Shown here piece by piece: positions 36,834-45,955 of a stretch of 64,000 nt of DNA (its first letter is position 1; the number at the start of each line of letters is the position of its first letter). The position numbers and the translations under genes are program-made. The DNA comes from Ferruginibacter sp. (GTDB lineage Bacteria > Bacteroidota > Bacteroidia > Chitinophagales > Chitinophagaceae). The notes under the pieces are model-generated. The model was not told the DNA's origin, ran no database searches, and saw only the letters and a list, made by a program, of their open reading frames with translations. The stretch spans positions 1 through 64,000 of the forward strand of contig JABFQZ010000032.1 of the NCBI GenBank assembly GCA_013141435.1, read 5' to 3'.

Positions 36834-37922
36834 ATTAACAATTTAAAAACAAAAAAACGAGTACTTGTAGCTCCACTAGATTGGGGTTTAGGCCATGCAA
36901 CCCGTTGTGTACCTATAATAACGGAATTATTAAAACAAAATTTTGAAGTATTAATAGCAGCTAAAAATGCTACAGCAACATTATTACAAAAAGAATTTCC
37001 TGCGCTTACAATTTTGCCTTTGTTTGATTACAATGTAGCATACAGTAAATATAAAGTATTGTTTTTTCTGAAAATTTTATCTCAAATTTTTTCTATAAAA
37101 AATAAAATAAAAAAAGAAAATATTTGGCTACAAAATATTATTGATGATCATAATATTGATATTGTAATATCCGACAACAGATTTGGCTTACATTCTAAAA
37201 AAGCACATTGCATATTCATAACCCACCAGCTTGCAATAAAAACAGGTTTTGCACTTTCAAATATAATTGTGCAAAAAATAAATTACAATTACATAAATAA
37301 ATACAATGAATGTTGGGTGCCAGATGATGGAGGCAAAAACAACCTTGCCGGCGAACTATCGCACCCCCAAAATATGCCAAGCGTATTAGTAAAATATATT
37401 GGAATATTATCTAGATTTAAAAAAGAGGAAATAATAAAAAAATACGATTTACTCATACTTTTATCTGGTCCAGAACCACAGCGAAGTATTTTCGAAAAAA
37501 TATTGCTTAAACAATTAGAAAACTTGCCCTTAAAAATTGTTTTAGTAAGAGGTTTGCCAAACGATAAAAAAACAGTTATACTTAAAAATGTCGAAATCTA
37601 TAACCACTTGTCTTCTTCTGATTTGAATAAAATAATACTTCAATCAGAAATAATAATTGCAAGGAGTGGCTATACAACTATTATGGATTTAGCCACACTT
37701 GCCGCAAAAGCTATATTTGTACCTACACCTGGGCAAACAGAGCAAGAGTATTTAGCAGGGTACTTATTTTTGAATAAACTTAGTATATCAAAAACACAAG
37801 CAAATTTTAATATAGAAAATGCACTGCAAGAAATAAAAACCACCACTTTATCGCCTTTCCAAATTACTTCAAATTTAGCTTTGCAAAATGCAATTACACA
37901 TTTGCAACAAAAATTCCTTTAG
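36834..37922 (+). CDS. MurG-like glycosyltransferase without a standard start codon
   Basis: The tracked ORF begins at an internal TTG (37014), but the frame is open back to a TAA at 36825 and encodes the missing N-terminal domain: KRVLVAPLDWGLGHATRC, the glycine-rich loop that begins such enzymes. The C-terminal half has the UDP-sugar site (LLSGPEPQRSIFE, then IARSGYTTIMDLATLAAKAI and PTPGQTEQEYLA), resembling the MurG/GT28 fold. No ATG, GTG or TTG occurs between the TAA and the conserved start; ATT at 36834 is the best candidate, giving 362 residues. A lost start or a sequencing error is possible. It overlaps the convergent GT2 gene by 29 bases. Confidence 0.75.
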   Translation: MNNLKTKKRVLVAPLDWGLGHATRCVPIITELLKQNFEVLIAAKNATATLLQKEFPALTILPLFDYNVAYSKYKVLFFLKILSQIFSIKNKIKKENIWLQNIIDDHNIDIVISDNRFGLHSKKAHCIFITHQLAIKTGFALSNIIVQKINYNYINKYNECWVPDDGGKNNLAGELSHPQNMPSVLVKYIGILSRFKKEEIIKKYDLLILLSGPEPQRSIFEKILLKQLENLPLKIVLVRGLPNDKKTVILKNVEIYNHLSSSDLNKIILQSEIIIARSGYTTIMDLATLAAKAIFVPTPGQTEQEYLAGYLFLNKLSISKTQANFNIENALQEIKTTTLSPFQITSNLALQNAITHLQQKFL

Positions 37923-39069
37923 TGTTTTTATTGTTGCTACCTATTAAGCTTAGAGCATTGCTTTGGTAAAAAAGAACCATACTTTTTTTGGGTAAATATG
38001 CTAGTTGTTCAATGATGATTTTGTTTGTATAAAACCCTTCTGCTAAAATTATGGTGTTTAAATTTTTATCAGTTTTTTCAAAGTTTAAGTCGTCAAAAAA
38101 ATATTGTACAACATTAAAATTAGTATTGTCTAATAATTTTCCTATATTTTCCTTTTGATTTTTGCTGCAAAAAACAAAGGTGTTTTGTTCTTTTTTTGCA
38201 TATTTATCATTAACATTTATGATAGTGTTGCTTCTTATTTTTGCAATTAACTCTCCAATAAATACGAAAAATTTTAAAAAGAAACGGGTAATTTTATTTT
38301 GTTTGTAGTGCTTATCTATAAAGAGTTTGGTAGCTCCATAAAAATTCAAAATATACGAAGCCGATTTTTTTTGAGTACTTTCTCCTTTAAAATGTATAAT
38401 ACTTACTTCGCCAATATAATAGTTTTGCAATCCAGCTTTTGTAATTCTATACGATAAATCTATATCCTCTCCATACATAAAAAAATCTTCATCAAACCCT
38501 TTTGTTTTTTCAATAGTATTTTTACCCAGCATCATAAAAGCACCAGCAAGTACATCTACTTTGTTATTTTCATTTTCGGGCAAATAGCCTGCATAATAAT
38601 TTGAAAATATTTTTGAATTTGGAAAAAATTTAGCAAAGCCAAACATTTTAAAAAACCCAGATAATGGAGTAGGTAAACAACGTTTACTTTCGCTTAAAAA
38701 ATTGCCAGCACCATCAACCATTCGTACACCCAAAGCTCCACAATTTTTTGTTTTTTCAAAAAAATCCAAGCACTTTGTAAAACAATCTTCTGGTACAATA
38801 GTATCTGGGTTTAAAAACAAAATATACTCTCCACTTGCATATTTTAAAGCACTGTTATTTGCTTTTGCAAAACCAATGTTATCGCTATTCCATAAAAATT
38901 TTACGGCATTAAATCTTTGCTCCAAGTATACTTTACTATCATCGGTAGAGTTATTATCTACAACAATAATTTCGGCATTAATATTACTACAAGCTTTTAA
39001 AACCGAAAGCAAGCAATGCTCTAGGAAATATTTTACATTGTAATTTACGATGATTATAGAAAGTTGCAT
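37894..39069 (-). CDS. GT2-family glycosyltransferase
   Basis: A 391-residue transferase. The GT-A domain starts LSIIIVNYNVKYFLEHCL, with the nucleotide-binding VVDNNSTDDS, SDNIGFAKANNSALKYA and the metal motif LFLNPDTIVPED (the D-x-D equivalent). EDIDLSYRITKAG lies at the acceptor side. The last 130 residues form a further helical domain with no name, including EQNTFVFCSKNQKE, and may be a membrane-associated or partner-binding tail. It probably adds a rhamnose or similar sugar to a surface polysaccharide. The start at 39069 (MQLSIIIV) is preferred to the tracked start two codons upstream. Confidence 0.9.
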   Translation of the reverse strand: MQLSIIIVNYNVKYFLEHCLLSVLKACSNINAEIIVVDNNSTDDSKVYLEQRFNAVKFLWNSDNIGFAKANNSALKYASGEYILFLNPDTIVPEDCFTKCLDFFEKTKNCGALGVRMVDGAGNFLSESKRCLPTPLSGFFKMFGFAKFFPNSKIFSNYYAGYLPENENNKVDVLAGAFMMLGKNTIEKTKGFDEDFFMYGEDIDLSYRITKAGLQNYYIGEVSIIHFKGESTQKKSASYILNFYGATKLFIDKHYKQNKITRFFLKFFVFIGELIAKIRSNTIINVNDKYAKKEQNTFVFCSKNQKENIGKLLDNTNFNVVQYFFDDLNFEKTDKNLNTIILAEGFYTNKIIIEQLAYLPKKSMVLFYQSNALSLIGSNNKNTKGIFVANV

Positions 39070-39190
39070 GCACATGCAAGAACGATTTTTTATTTGAAAT
39101 TACAAAAAACAGTTAAATAAAAAACCAAAATTATAAAACCAAAACTAGGAGTTATCTTTGTAACTTAAATTTTTAAACTATATTTAAAAA

Positions 39191-39670
39191 ATGCCAAAAG
39201 TTAAATTGGTTGGGTTTCTATTTTGTGCCTTTACAATTTTTGCAAGTTGTAGGTATGTAAATTATAGGCCACATAGTAAAACAGAAAAATTAATTGCACG
39301 ACCATCAATTTATATATGCGATAAAATTGTAGACTTTAGAATAGCAGAAGGTGGTTGGCCTACATCTAAAATGGATTTTATGAGTAAAAATAAAATATAT
39401 TATGATGCATTTAAAGATTTTCCATACCAGTTTACCGAATTTAGAATTAAAGATAGTACCGAAATGACTTTCTTTTTTGACCAATATTTGGAAGATGTAA
39501 AAAGGCAAAACTCAACTTATCCTATACAAAATGAGTACAACAAAAATTTGCAAAATAAAACTTACCCAGCATATAAAAAATCTAATAAAATTGAGTTGAA
39601 CGACTACCACGGCAATATACACTTTTGGAAAGAAAATGGAAAAATATTGTGGAAAATAAATATGAAATAA
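39191..39670 (+). CDS. small lipoprotein of unknown function
   Basis: A 159-residue lipoprotein (signal to TIFASC). The mature part has aromatic and charged stretches (GGWPTSKMDF, then NKNLQNKTYPAY) and is not recognised. It is followed two bases later by thiL, which shares its transcript. A -7 box TATCTTTG lies at 39152-39159. Nothing in the neighbourhood explains its job. Confidence 0.65.
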   Translation: MPKVKLVGFLFCAFTIFASCRYVNYRPHSKTEKLIARPSIYICDKIVDFRIAEGGWPTSKMDFMSKNKIYYDAFKDFPYQFTEFRIKDSTEMTFFFDQYLEDVKRQNSTYPIQNEYNKNLQNKTYPAYKKSNKIELNDYHGNIHFWKENGKILWKINMK

Positions 39671-39672
39671 CT

Positions 39673-40701
39673 ATGCAAGAACGTACAGAAATAGCCTCAT
39701 TAGGAGAGTTTGGTTTAATAGATCACCTTACACAAAACAACGAAACCAGAAACGCATCTACCATCTTAAATGTAGGTGATGATGGGGCAGTAATAGATCA
39801 TTTTGGACGACAAACAGTAATATCTACCGATTTATTATTAGAAGGTGTGCATTTTGATTTATCGTACACACCACTAAAGCACTTGGGCTACAAAGCTGTG
39901 GTGGTAAACCTAAGCGATATTTATGCTATGAATGCTGTGCCTACACAAATTGTATTGGGTATTGGTTTTAGCAATAGGTTTGCTTTAGAATCATTAAATG
40001 AATTTTACGAAGGTGTATATGCAGCTTGTGAAAAATATGGAGTAGATTTGGTAGGTGGAGATACTACCACATCGCTAAAAGGATTTGTAATAAGTGTAAC
40101 AGCTATTGGCGAAGTAGCGCCCGATGCTTATGTAAAAAGAAGTGGAGCTAAAAGTGGCGATTTAATTTGTATTAGTGGCGAACTTGGCGGAGCATTTTTG
40201 GGCCTAACTTTACTAGAAAGAGAAAAACGAATTTTTGAAGAAACTGGCGCCCAACCCGACTTGGAAGGGCAAGCATATATTGTAGGCCGATTATTAAAAC
40301 CTGAAGCAAGGCAAGACATAATAGAATATTTTGCCGAAGAAAATATTATGCCTACAAGTATGATAGATGTAAGTGATGGGCTTAGTAGCGAAATTATGCA
40401 TATTTGCAAACAAAGTAAAGTGGGCTGTGTATTGTACGAAGATAAATTTCCGATGGCAGATGAAATGAAAGAATTTGCATACAAGTTACAAACCGATCCT
40501 ACTGCTTGTTTTTTGAGCGGAGGCGAAGATTATGAGCTATTATTTACAGTGCCACAATCCGATTATGACCAAATAAAACTTAACCCTGCCATTAGTATTA
40601 TTGGCTACATAACCGACGAAGGCGAAGGCAAAAATTTAATAACAAGAGGCGGAAATAAACATGCCCTTGTTGCACAAGGTTGGAATCATTTAAAAAAATA
40701 A
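39673..40701 (+). CDS. thiL: thiamine-phosphate kinase
   Basis: A 342-residue kinase that makes thiamine diphosphate from thiamine phosphate and ATP. It belongs to the PurM-like ATPase family: NVGDDGAVIDHFG and STDLLLEGVHFDLSYTP hold the metal-binding acids, then NLSDIYAMNAVPTQIVLGIG, VGGDTTTS, and DVSDGLSSEI and SGGEDYELLFTVP in the second half. The ATG at 39673 (MQERTEIA) is chosen over the tracked start inside the upstream lipoprotein gene. It is cotranscribed with that lipoprotein. Confidence 0.94.
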   Translation: MQERTEIASLGEFGLIDHLTQNNETRNASTILNVGDDGAVIDHFGRQTVISTDLLLEGVHFDLSYTPLKHLGYKAVVVNLSDIYAMNAVPTQIVLGIGFSNRFALESLNEFYEGVYAACEKYGVDLVGGDTTTSLKGFVISVTAIGEVAPDAYVKRSGAKSGDLICISGELGGAFLGLTLLEREKRIFEETGAQPDLEGQAYIVGRLLKPEARQDIIEYFAEENIMPTSMIDVSDGLSSEIMHICKQSKVGCVLYEDKFPMADEMKEFAYKLQTDPTACFLSGGEDYELLFTVPQSDYDQIKLNPAISIIGYITDEGEGKNLITRGGNKHALVAQGWNHLKK

Positions 40702-40779
40702 AACTTATTTTAGATACCATTAACAAATACATGGAAACCAAATTGAATGTATAATTGTATTTATTAAAAATGAATTTCT

Positions 40780-41274
40780 ATGAATAACATATTTTTTTCT
40801 TTTTTTAGTACTATGTTATTTTTTAGTTGTACAAATGCACAAACTAAAGCTAATAAAAATACTGTTTATTCAACAACAGATACAGCTACAATAAATTTGT
40901 CTAAAACAGAATGGAAAAAATTACTAGATGCCAATGTCTATAATATTGCTAGAGAAAAAGGCACAGAGTATGCCTTTAGTGGCCAATTTTGGAATCACAA
41001 AGATAAAGGCCTTTATAGATGCAAAGCCTGTGGTAATGCACTTTTTAAATCGAACGGAAAATTTGAGAGTAATTGTGGTTGGCCAAGTTTTTTTGAACCC
41101 ATAACTGCAACATCTGTAAAATACAACGAAGACAATACGAATGGTATGCAACGGGTAGAAGTAATGTGTGGCAGATGTAGTGCACACCTTGGGCATATTT
41201 TCGACGATGGTCCGCCACCAACTTACAAACGCTATTGTATAAATTCTGTAATTCTAGATTTTGAAAAAAAATAA
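40780..41274 (+). CDS. msrB: exported peptide-methionine (R)-S-oxide reductase
   Basis: A 164-residue MsrB with an N-terminal lipoprotein-type signal (MLFFSC). The zinc pairs are CKACGNAL and CGRCSAHLGH, and the catalytic cysteine is in RYCINSVILDF. The mature enzyme should face the periplasm. It is followed by an exported MsrA 83 bases downstream; together they repair both forms of oxidised methionine in envelope proteins. The cytosolic MsrB at 17.5 kb is a separate gene with no signal. Confidence 0.92.
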   Translation: MNNIFFSFFSTMLFFSCTNAQTKANKNTVYSTTDTATINLSKTEWKKLLDANVYNIAREKGTEYAFSGQFWNHKDKGLYRCKACGNALFKSNGKFESNCGWPSFFEPITATSVKYNEDNTNGMQRVEVMCGRCSAHLGHIFDDGPPPTYKRYCINSVILDFEKK

Positions 41275-41356
41275 ATTTTGCAACAAAAAATTTTTGTAAA
41301 ACCTTTTTTAAGAATAAATGTACTTAAAAAAGACATTATAATTTTAAAACAACAAA

Positions 41357-42028
41357 ATGAAAAACTTATTTATAAAATCAAAAGTTATTACAATATTTAT
41401 TTTGCTTTTTGTATTTGGCTGCAATGCAAAACAATCATCTACCAATAATAATAAACTTATGCAAGTACAAAATGAAACTAACACACAAATTTCAAACATT
41501 GATACTGCCACACTTGGTGGAGGTTGTTTTTGGTGTGTAGAAGCACAGCTACAACAGCTAAAGGGAGTACTTGCTGTGCAATCTGGTTATGCAGGTGGCA
41601 TACTAAAAAACCCAACATATAAAGAAGTAGGTACAGGCGAAACTGGCCATGCAGAAGTAATTCAAGTAATTTTTGACAATAATATTATTACTTACGATGA
41701 AATACTAGCTGCTTTTTGGCATGCCCATGATCCCACACAACTAAATAAACAAGGCAACGATGTGGGTACTCAATATAGGTCGGTAATATTTTATAATAGC
41801 CAAAAGCAAAAATTAATTGCCGAAGATTATAAAAAGAAAATAAACGAAGAGCATGTGTACGACAATGATATAGTAACCGAAATATCGCCACTTACAGTTT
41901 TTTATAAAGCCGAAGATTATCATCAAAATTATTATAACCAAAACAAAAGCCAAGGTTATTGTCAATTTGTGATAGCTCCAAAATTAGAAAAATTTAATAA
42001 AATTTTTAAAGATAAATTAAAACAATAA
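41357..42028 (+). CDS. msrA: exported peptide-methionine (S)-S-oxide reductase
   Basis: A 223-residue MsrA with a lipoprotein signal (LLFVFGCNA). The catalytic motif is GGGCFWCVEA, followed by VQSGYAGG, TGHAEVIQVIFD and HAHDPTQLNKQGNDVGTQYRS, the conserved acceptor site of the family. The C-terminal part ends with YFKAEDYHQNYY-like text, typical of MsrA. It forms a pair with the exported MsrB just upstream. About 50 residues between the lipobox and the core are low-complexity and act as a linker. Confidence 0.93.
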   Translation: MKNLFIKSKVITIFILLFVFGCNAKQSSTNNNKLMQVQNETNTQISNIDTATLGGGCFWCVEAQLQQLKGVLAVQSGYAGGILKNPTYKEVGTGETGHAEVIQVIFDNNIITYDEILAAFWHAHDPTQLNKQGNDVGTQYRSVIFYNSQKQKLIAEDYKKKINEEHVYDNDIVTEISPLTVFYKAEDYHQNYYNQNKSQGYCQFVIAPKLEKFNKIFKDKLKQ

Positions 42029-42257
42029 GATTAACAATTAAAGAAAGTATTTGCCAAATAAGTATAAAATACCCTGCACTAATTCTACCAATCATTTATT
42101 TGTAATAGCCTTATACTTTCGTTTTATAAGGTTAGATAAGAATTATATGGCACAAAAAACATCAACTTTATTTGTAAAGCTTTTATACTATTATCAAAAA
42201 ATAGGTTCACAAAAGCCATTAATATTTAGTGAAAATATTAAATAACATTTACCAAAG

Positions 42258-42557
42258 TTATTGTACAAACTTCCCTTCTAAATAATCTACTTGTTGTACC
42301 GAGCCCAACCTAAACTTAAAATTAATTTTAGTAGCTTTTTCAAATTTAATTTCTTGCCGGCAAAAAAATGCAAGTTTTGTACAATAATAATTTGCAGAAA
42401 TGAGTATGTATGGTGAAATATTTTTTGGTACAACTTTGCTATTTACATTAAAAATTGAAGAGGTAGTCGGTTTAAATATTAGGGGCAAAAAGGTTTTTTG
42501 CCCAAAAGATAAATTACTTACGAATATTAAATATAAAAATATTTGACGCCTCATCAT
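42258..42557 (-). CDS. small exported hypothetical protein
   Basis: A 99-residue protein with a signal peptide (MMRRQIFLYLIFVSNLSFGQ). The C-terminal block EKATKINFKFRLGSVQQVDYLEGK resembles a short conserved family of Bacteroidota proteins that I cannot name. The mature protein has two or three cysteines. It is divergent from rpoN, 86 bases away. The function is unknown. Confidence 0.6.
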   Translation of the reverse strand: MMRRQIFLYLIFVSNLSFGQKTFLPLIFKPTTSSIFNVNSKVVPKNISPYILISANYYCTKLAFFCRQEIKFEKATKINFKFRLGSVQQVDYLEGKFVQ

Positions 42558-42643
42558 TTGTAAAGAATATAGGTTGTAAATTTACATAAATAAGAGCAAC
42601 ACAAAATATCTAATTATTGCTATTTTAATTTCTTAATTCAAAT

Positions 42644-44128
42644 ATGTCGTTACAACAAAGTTTTCAGCAGGGTTTATTACAACGCTTATCACCACAGCAA
42701 ATACAATTAATGAAACTGTTGCAAGTGCCTACAGCTATTTTAGATGAGCGTATTAAAGAAGAGCTTGAAGAAAACCCAGCTTTGGAGCAAATAGACGATG
42801 AAGCGATTGTAGATGAGTTTGAAAAAGATGAGTTTTCCAGCGAAGGGGAGGAAGAATATGAAACCGAAGGTAGCCAAGAAGAGTATGACAATGTTGACAT
42901 CAGCGATTATGTACAAGATGGAGATGATGATATTGGCGACTACAAATTAAGAGATGAAAACTATGCCGAAAAAGATGAAGATAAAGTAATACCACACAAA
43001 GTAGAAACCAGTTTTAACGAAATAATGCTTCAACAACTTGGGCTACTCACTTTAAGCGAAAAGCATTTAAAAATAGCCGAACAAATAGTTGGTAGCTTAG
43101 ACGATGACGGCTATTTGCGCCGAGAAACATCTGCTATAATAGACGACTTAGCATTCAGACAAAATATAGATACAAACGAAAAGGAAATAGAAAAAATTTT
43201 AAACCAAATACAACAGTTTGAACCAGCTGGTGTTGCTGCACGTAATTTGCAAGAGTGTTTACTTTTACAATTGCATCGGAAAATTGAAGAAGGTAAGATA
43301 ATTGAAAACGCAATTACAATTTTAGATAAATATTTTGATGAATTTACAAAAAAGCATTACGAAAAAATACAACTAGCTTTAAACTTAAATGATGAACAAT
43401 TAAGAGAAATAATAAAACAAATAATAAAACTAAACCCAAAACCAGGAGGCAATGTAGGCGATACAAATAAAAATGCCAATTATGTAATACCCGATTTTTA
43501 TATAGTAAACAACTTAGGAAAACTAGAGCTTACACTAAATAGTAAAAATGCACCAGACCTTAGAGTAAGCGAAGGCTATAAAGACATGCTAAGGGATTAT
43601 GATAAGGGTACAAAAAAAGATAAAGCACAAAAAGATGCTGTATTATTTATAAAACAAAAAATTGATAGTGCCAAATGGTTTATAGATGCTATAAAACAAA
43701 GGCACAATACGCTTTTGAACACAATGGAAGCCATAATGAATTACCAGTATAATTTTTTTATTAATGGTGATGTAACAGAGCTTAAACCCATGATATTAAA
43801 AGATATTGCTGAACGTACAAATCTTGATATATCTACCGTAAGCCGAGTAGCAAATAGTAAATTTGTGCAAACAGAATTTGGCACATACCGCTTAAAGTAT
43901 TTTTTTAGCGAAAGTATGCAAACAGATACTGGCGAAGAAGTAAGTAATAGAGAAGTAAAAAAAATACTTACAAATATGGTAGAGCAAGAAAATAAAAAAC
44001 ACCCTTTGAGCGATGAAATACTAACAGATATGCTGCATAAAAAAGGATACAATATAGCAAGAAGAACTGTAGCAAAATATAGAGAGCAATTAAATTTACC
44101 TGTAGCCAGATTAAGAAAAATTTTATAA
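42644..44128 (+). CDS. rpoN: RNA polymerase sigma-54 factor
   Basis: A 494-residue sigma-54. The activator-interacting N terminus is glutamine- and leucine-rich (QQSFQQGLLQRLSPQQIQL). An acidic linker of about 60 residues follows, then the core-binding domain (LQECLLLQLH, PKPGGNVGD). The RpoN box ARRTVAKYRE is near the C terminus, with the helix-turn-helix DISTVSRVANSKFVQTE before it. No sigma-54 activator gene is in the window. It is followed one base later by a PAP2-like gene, with which it is cotranscribed. Confidence 0.95.
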   Translation: MSLQQSFQQGLLQRLSPQQIQLMKLLQVPTAILDERIKEELEENPALEQIDDEAIVDEFEKDEFSSEGEEEYETEGSQEEYDNVDISDYVQDGDDDIGDYKLRDENYAEKDEDKVIPHKVETSFNEIMLQQLGLLTLSEKHLKIAEQIVGSLDDDGYLRRETSAIIDDLAFRQNIDTNEKEIEKILNQIQQFEPAGVAARNLQECLLLQLHRKIEEGKIIENAITILDKYFDEFTKKHYEKIQLALNLNDEQLREIIKQIIKLNPKPGGNVGDTNKNANYVIPDFYIVNNLGKLELTLNSKNAPDLRVSEGYKDMLRDYDKGTKKDKAQKDAVLFIKQKIDSAKWFIDAIKQRHNTLLNTMEAIMNYQYNFFINGDVTELKPMILKDIAERTNLDISTVSRVANSKFVQTEFGTYRLKYFFSESMQTDTGEEVSNREVKKILTNMVEQENKKHPLSDEILTDMLHKKGYNIARRTVAKYREQLNLPVARLRKIL

Positions 44129-44129
44129 A

Positions 44130-44798
44130 ATGCAATCCAATTTATTTTTAGAAGTAGAGCCAAAAAAAATTCAAAACAATCCATATTTAAAATGGCCTGC
44201 CAATTTTTTTTCTTATATTTTTCATCCCATATTTATTCCAATTTATGTAATTGCATTTATTGTATTTATTCACCCTTCTTATTTTTCGGGTTTTTCTCAA
44301 AATGCAAAAGTGCAAACCATTTTGATATCTGCACTCAACCTTGTATTTTTTCCGCTAATGAGTGTATTGCTTTTAAAAGCATTGGGCTTTATAGATTCTA
44401 TTTTTTTGAGAACAAGAAAAGATCGAATTATACCTTACATGGCTAGTGGTATTTTTTTCTTTTGGGCATATACAGTTTTTAAAAAGCAAGAAATTTACCC
44501 ACCAATTATGTCCATATTTATACTTGGTGTTTTTTTAGCATCTAGTGCTGGCTTATTAGCAAATATTTATTACAAAATAAGTATGCATGCAATAGGAGTA
44601 GGTGGGTGGCTTGGTATTTTTACAGTAATTGCAAAAGAAAATACTATGCTAATGACTTGGCCATTAGCAATTGTTTTAATAATAACAGGTGTTGTTTGTA
44701 CTTCTCGATTTTTGGTAAGTAACCACACCCAAAAAGATATTTATACTGGGCTTGCAACAGGATTTATTTGCCAGCTTGTAGCATATTGGGTAAGTTAA
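44130..44798 (+). CDS. PAP2-like membrane protein
   Basis: A 222-residue protein with six predicted transmembrane helices. The end carries KISMHAIGVGGWLGIFTVI and then SRFLVSNHTQKDIYTGLATG, which matches the second and third motifs of the type 2 phosphatidic acid phosphatase family (SxH and SRxxxxxHxxxD-like). The first motif KxxxxxxRP is less clear (KDRIIPYMAS). Such proteins remove phosphate from lipid or isoprenoid phosphates. It directly follows rpoN, which gives no clue to function. Confidence 0.72.
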   Translation: MQSNLFLEVEPKKIQNNPYLKWPANFFSYIFHPIFIPIYVIAFIVFIHPSYFSGFSQNAKVQTILISALNLVFFPLMSVLLLKALGFIDSIFLRTRKDRIIPYMASGIFFFWAYTVFKKQEIYPPIMSIFILGVFLASSAGLLANIYYKISMHAIGVGGWLGIFTVIAKENTMLMTWPLAIVLIITGVVCTSRFLVSNHTQKDIYTGLATGFICQLVAYWVS

Positions 44799-44802
44799 AC
44801 AT

Positions 44803-45423
44803 TTATAGTGTTTTTATATACTCATCTCCAATTTGTTTAAAGCCATTTCTATTTAATAATGTACTAAAATTATTAATCTGAATTTTACTATAAATAATTC
44901 TCTTCACTCCTTTTGCTATTAAATTATTTTTTTCTTTTTCAAATATAAAATTACTCACTTTATAATCTCTATATTTTTTTGTGGTATAATTAATGGCTAC
45001 AGTAGCATCACCTTTGGCCGATACGTTTGCACTAAAAATATTTGCAATACCCAAATCTCTTAATACAATAAAATTGTAATTATTTTTAAATTGCTGTATC
45101 GTAAATTCCGGAAAATATTTTCTTATATCTTCTCCATAAAATGCTAAAAATTTTTCTATTAATTTTTCATCGCCATCAAACTCTACCAAATCAAAATTTT
45201 CGATATGCTTATAATAAATATTGAGGTAATAAATATTTATAAAAAGTAAAATAGTATTTGTAAGTATTACTGGCCAAGCATTAAAAATAAAACCATAGAT
45301 TATAAAACAAATGCAACCCAGCAAGTTAAATATTCTAAATTTTGCATCGCCATGTACGCTAAGCGATATTATTAAAAATACCGAAGCTAAGTAACCAATA
45401 TAGGGTGCAATTTGTTGAAGCAT
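44803..45423 (-). CDS. YgjV-like membrane protein with a C-terminal soluble domain
   Basis: A 206-residue protein. The first 75 residues have three hydrophobic helices of the YgjV type (YIGYLASVFLIISLSVHGD, FRIFNLLGCICFIIYGFIF, WPVILTNTILLFINIYYL). From about residue 80 the sequence is soluble and resembles the core of an acetyltransferase-like fold (IKNYNFIVLRDLGIANIFSA region, then LLNRNGFKQIGDEYI), but without a clear acetyl-CoA loop. It converges on the PAP2-like gene with a four-base gap. The function is unknown. Confidence 0.65.
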   Translation of the reverse strand: MLQQIAPYIGYLASVFLIISLSVHGDAKFRIFNLLGCICFIIYGFIFNAWPVILTNTILLFINIYYLNIYYKHIENFDLVEFDGDEKLIEKFLAFYGEDIRKYFPEFTIQQFKNNYNFIVLRDLGIANIFSANVSAKGDATVAINYTTKKYRDYKVSNFIFEKEKNNLIAKGVKRIIYSKIQINNFSTLLNRNGFKQIGDEYIKTL

Positions 45424-45469
45424 ATCTAAAAAATTATTGATAATTTGGCAATTGTATTTTAATATATTG

Positions 45470-45829
45470 TTATGGTGTAAGTGTAATGCTACCTACCACA
45501 GTAGGTTTGCCAGCCATACGATAATATATAGTGCCTACAGTATCTTTTTTAAAAAAATAAGATGTGTTATCGGCAATACCTTGTTTATTTATAATTACAC
45601 TATCGGAAGAGTATAACCCTTTGCTACTGCCCGATTGGTTTACAAATGTAAACGACGAGCCATTTACTGCAGTTATATTAGTTGGAGAGAAGGTTGCATC
45701 TTTTATAAAAATATAATTTGTAGGTAATAACCCTCCTTGTGGCTCGGGCATACCAGTTGCATTTTTGTTGCAAGCTGTAATAACTATGATGCCAAAATAA
45801 ATAAAAATAAAACTTAATATACTACGCAT
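45470..45829 (-). CDS. cupredoxin-like lipoprotein
   Basis: A 119-residue lipoprotein (lipobox VITAC). The mature part has a beta sandwich pattern like the plastocyanin fold (IKDATFSPTNITAVNGSSFTFVNQ), but the copper ligands (His/Cys/His/Met) are absent, so it is not expected to bind copper in the standard way. The end, TIYYRMAGKPTVVGSITL, keeps the last strand of the fold. It lies downstream of selD on the same strand with a 126-base gap. Confidence 0.55.
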   Translation of the reverse strand: MRSILSFIFIYFGIIVITACNKNATGMPEPQGGLLPTNYIFIKDATFSPTNITAVNGSSFTFVNQSGSSKGLYSSDSVIINKQGIADNTSYFFKKDTVGTIYYRMAGKPTVVGSITLTP

Positions 45830-45955
45830 AAAAAAATATTAAATTACAATGTAGCAATAAGTACCCAATTATTAAAAAATAAATTTCAAGCTCTGATTTT
45901 TTTATTTTTGAAATGCCAATTTATTTAAAACTGTAGTATTACCAAACACAAAAAC

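Noticed and set aside
42051-42245. 64-residue ORF between msrA and a small exported protein
   Set aside because: It starts at a TTG, has no domain or signal, and its composition is like the AT-rich gaps.
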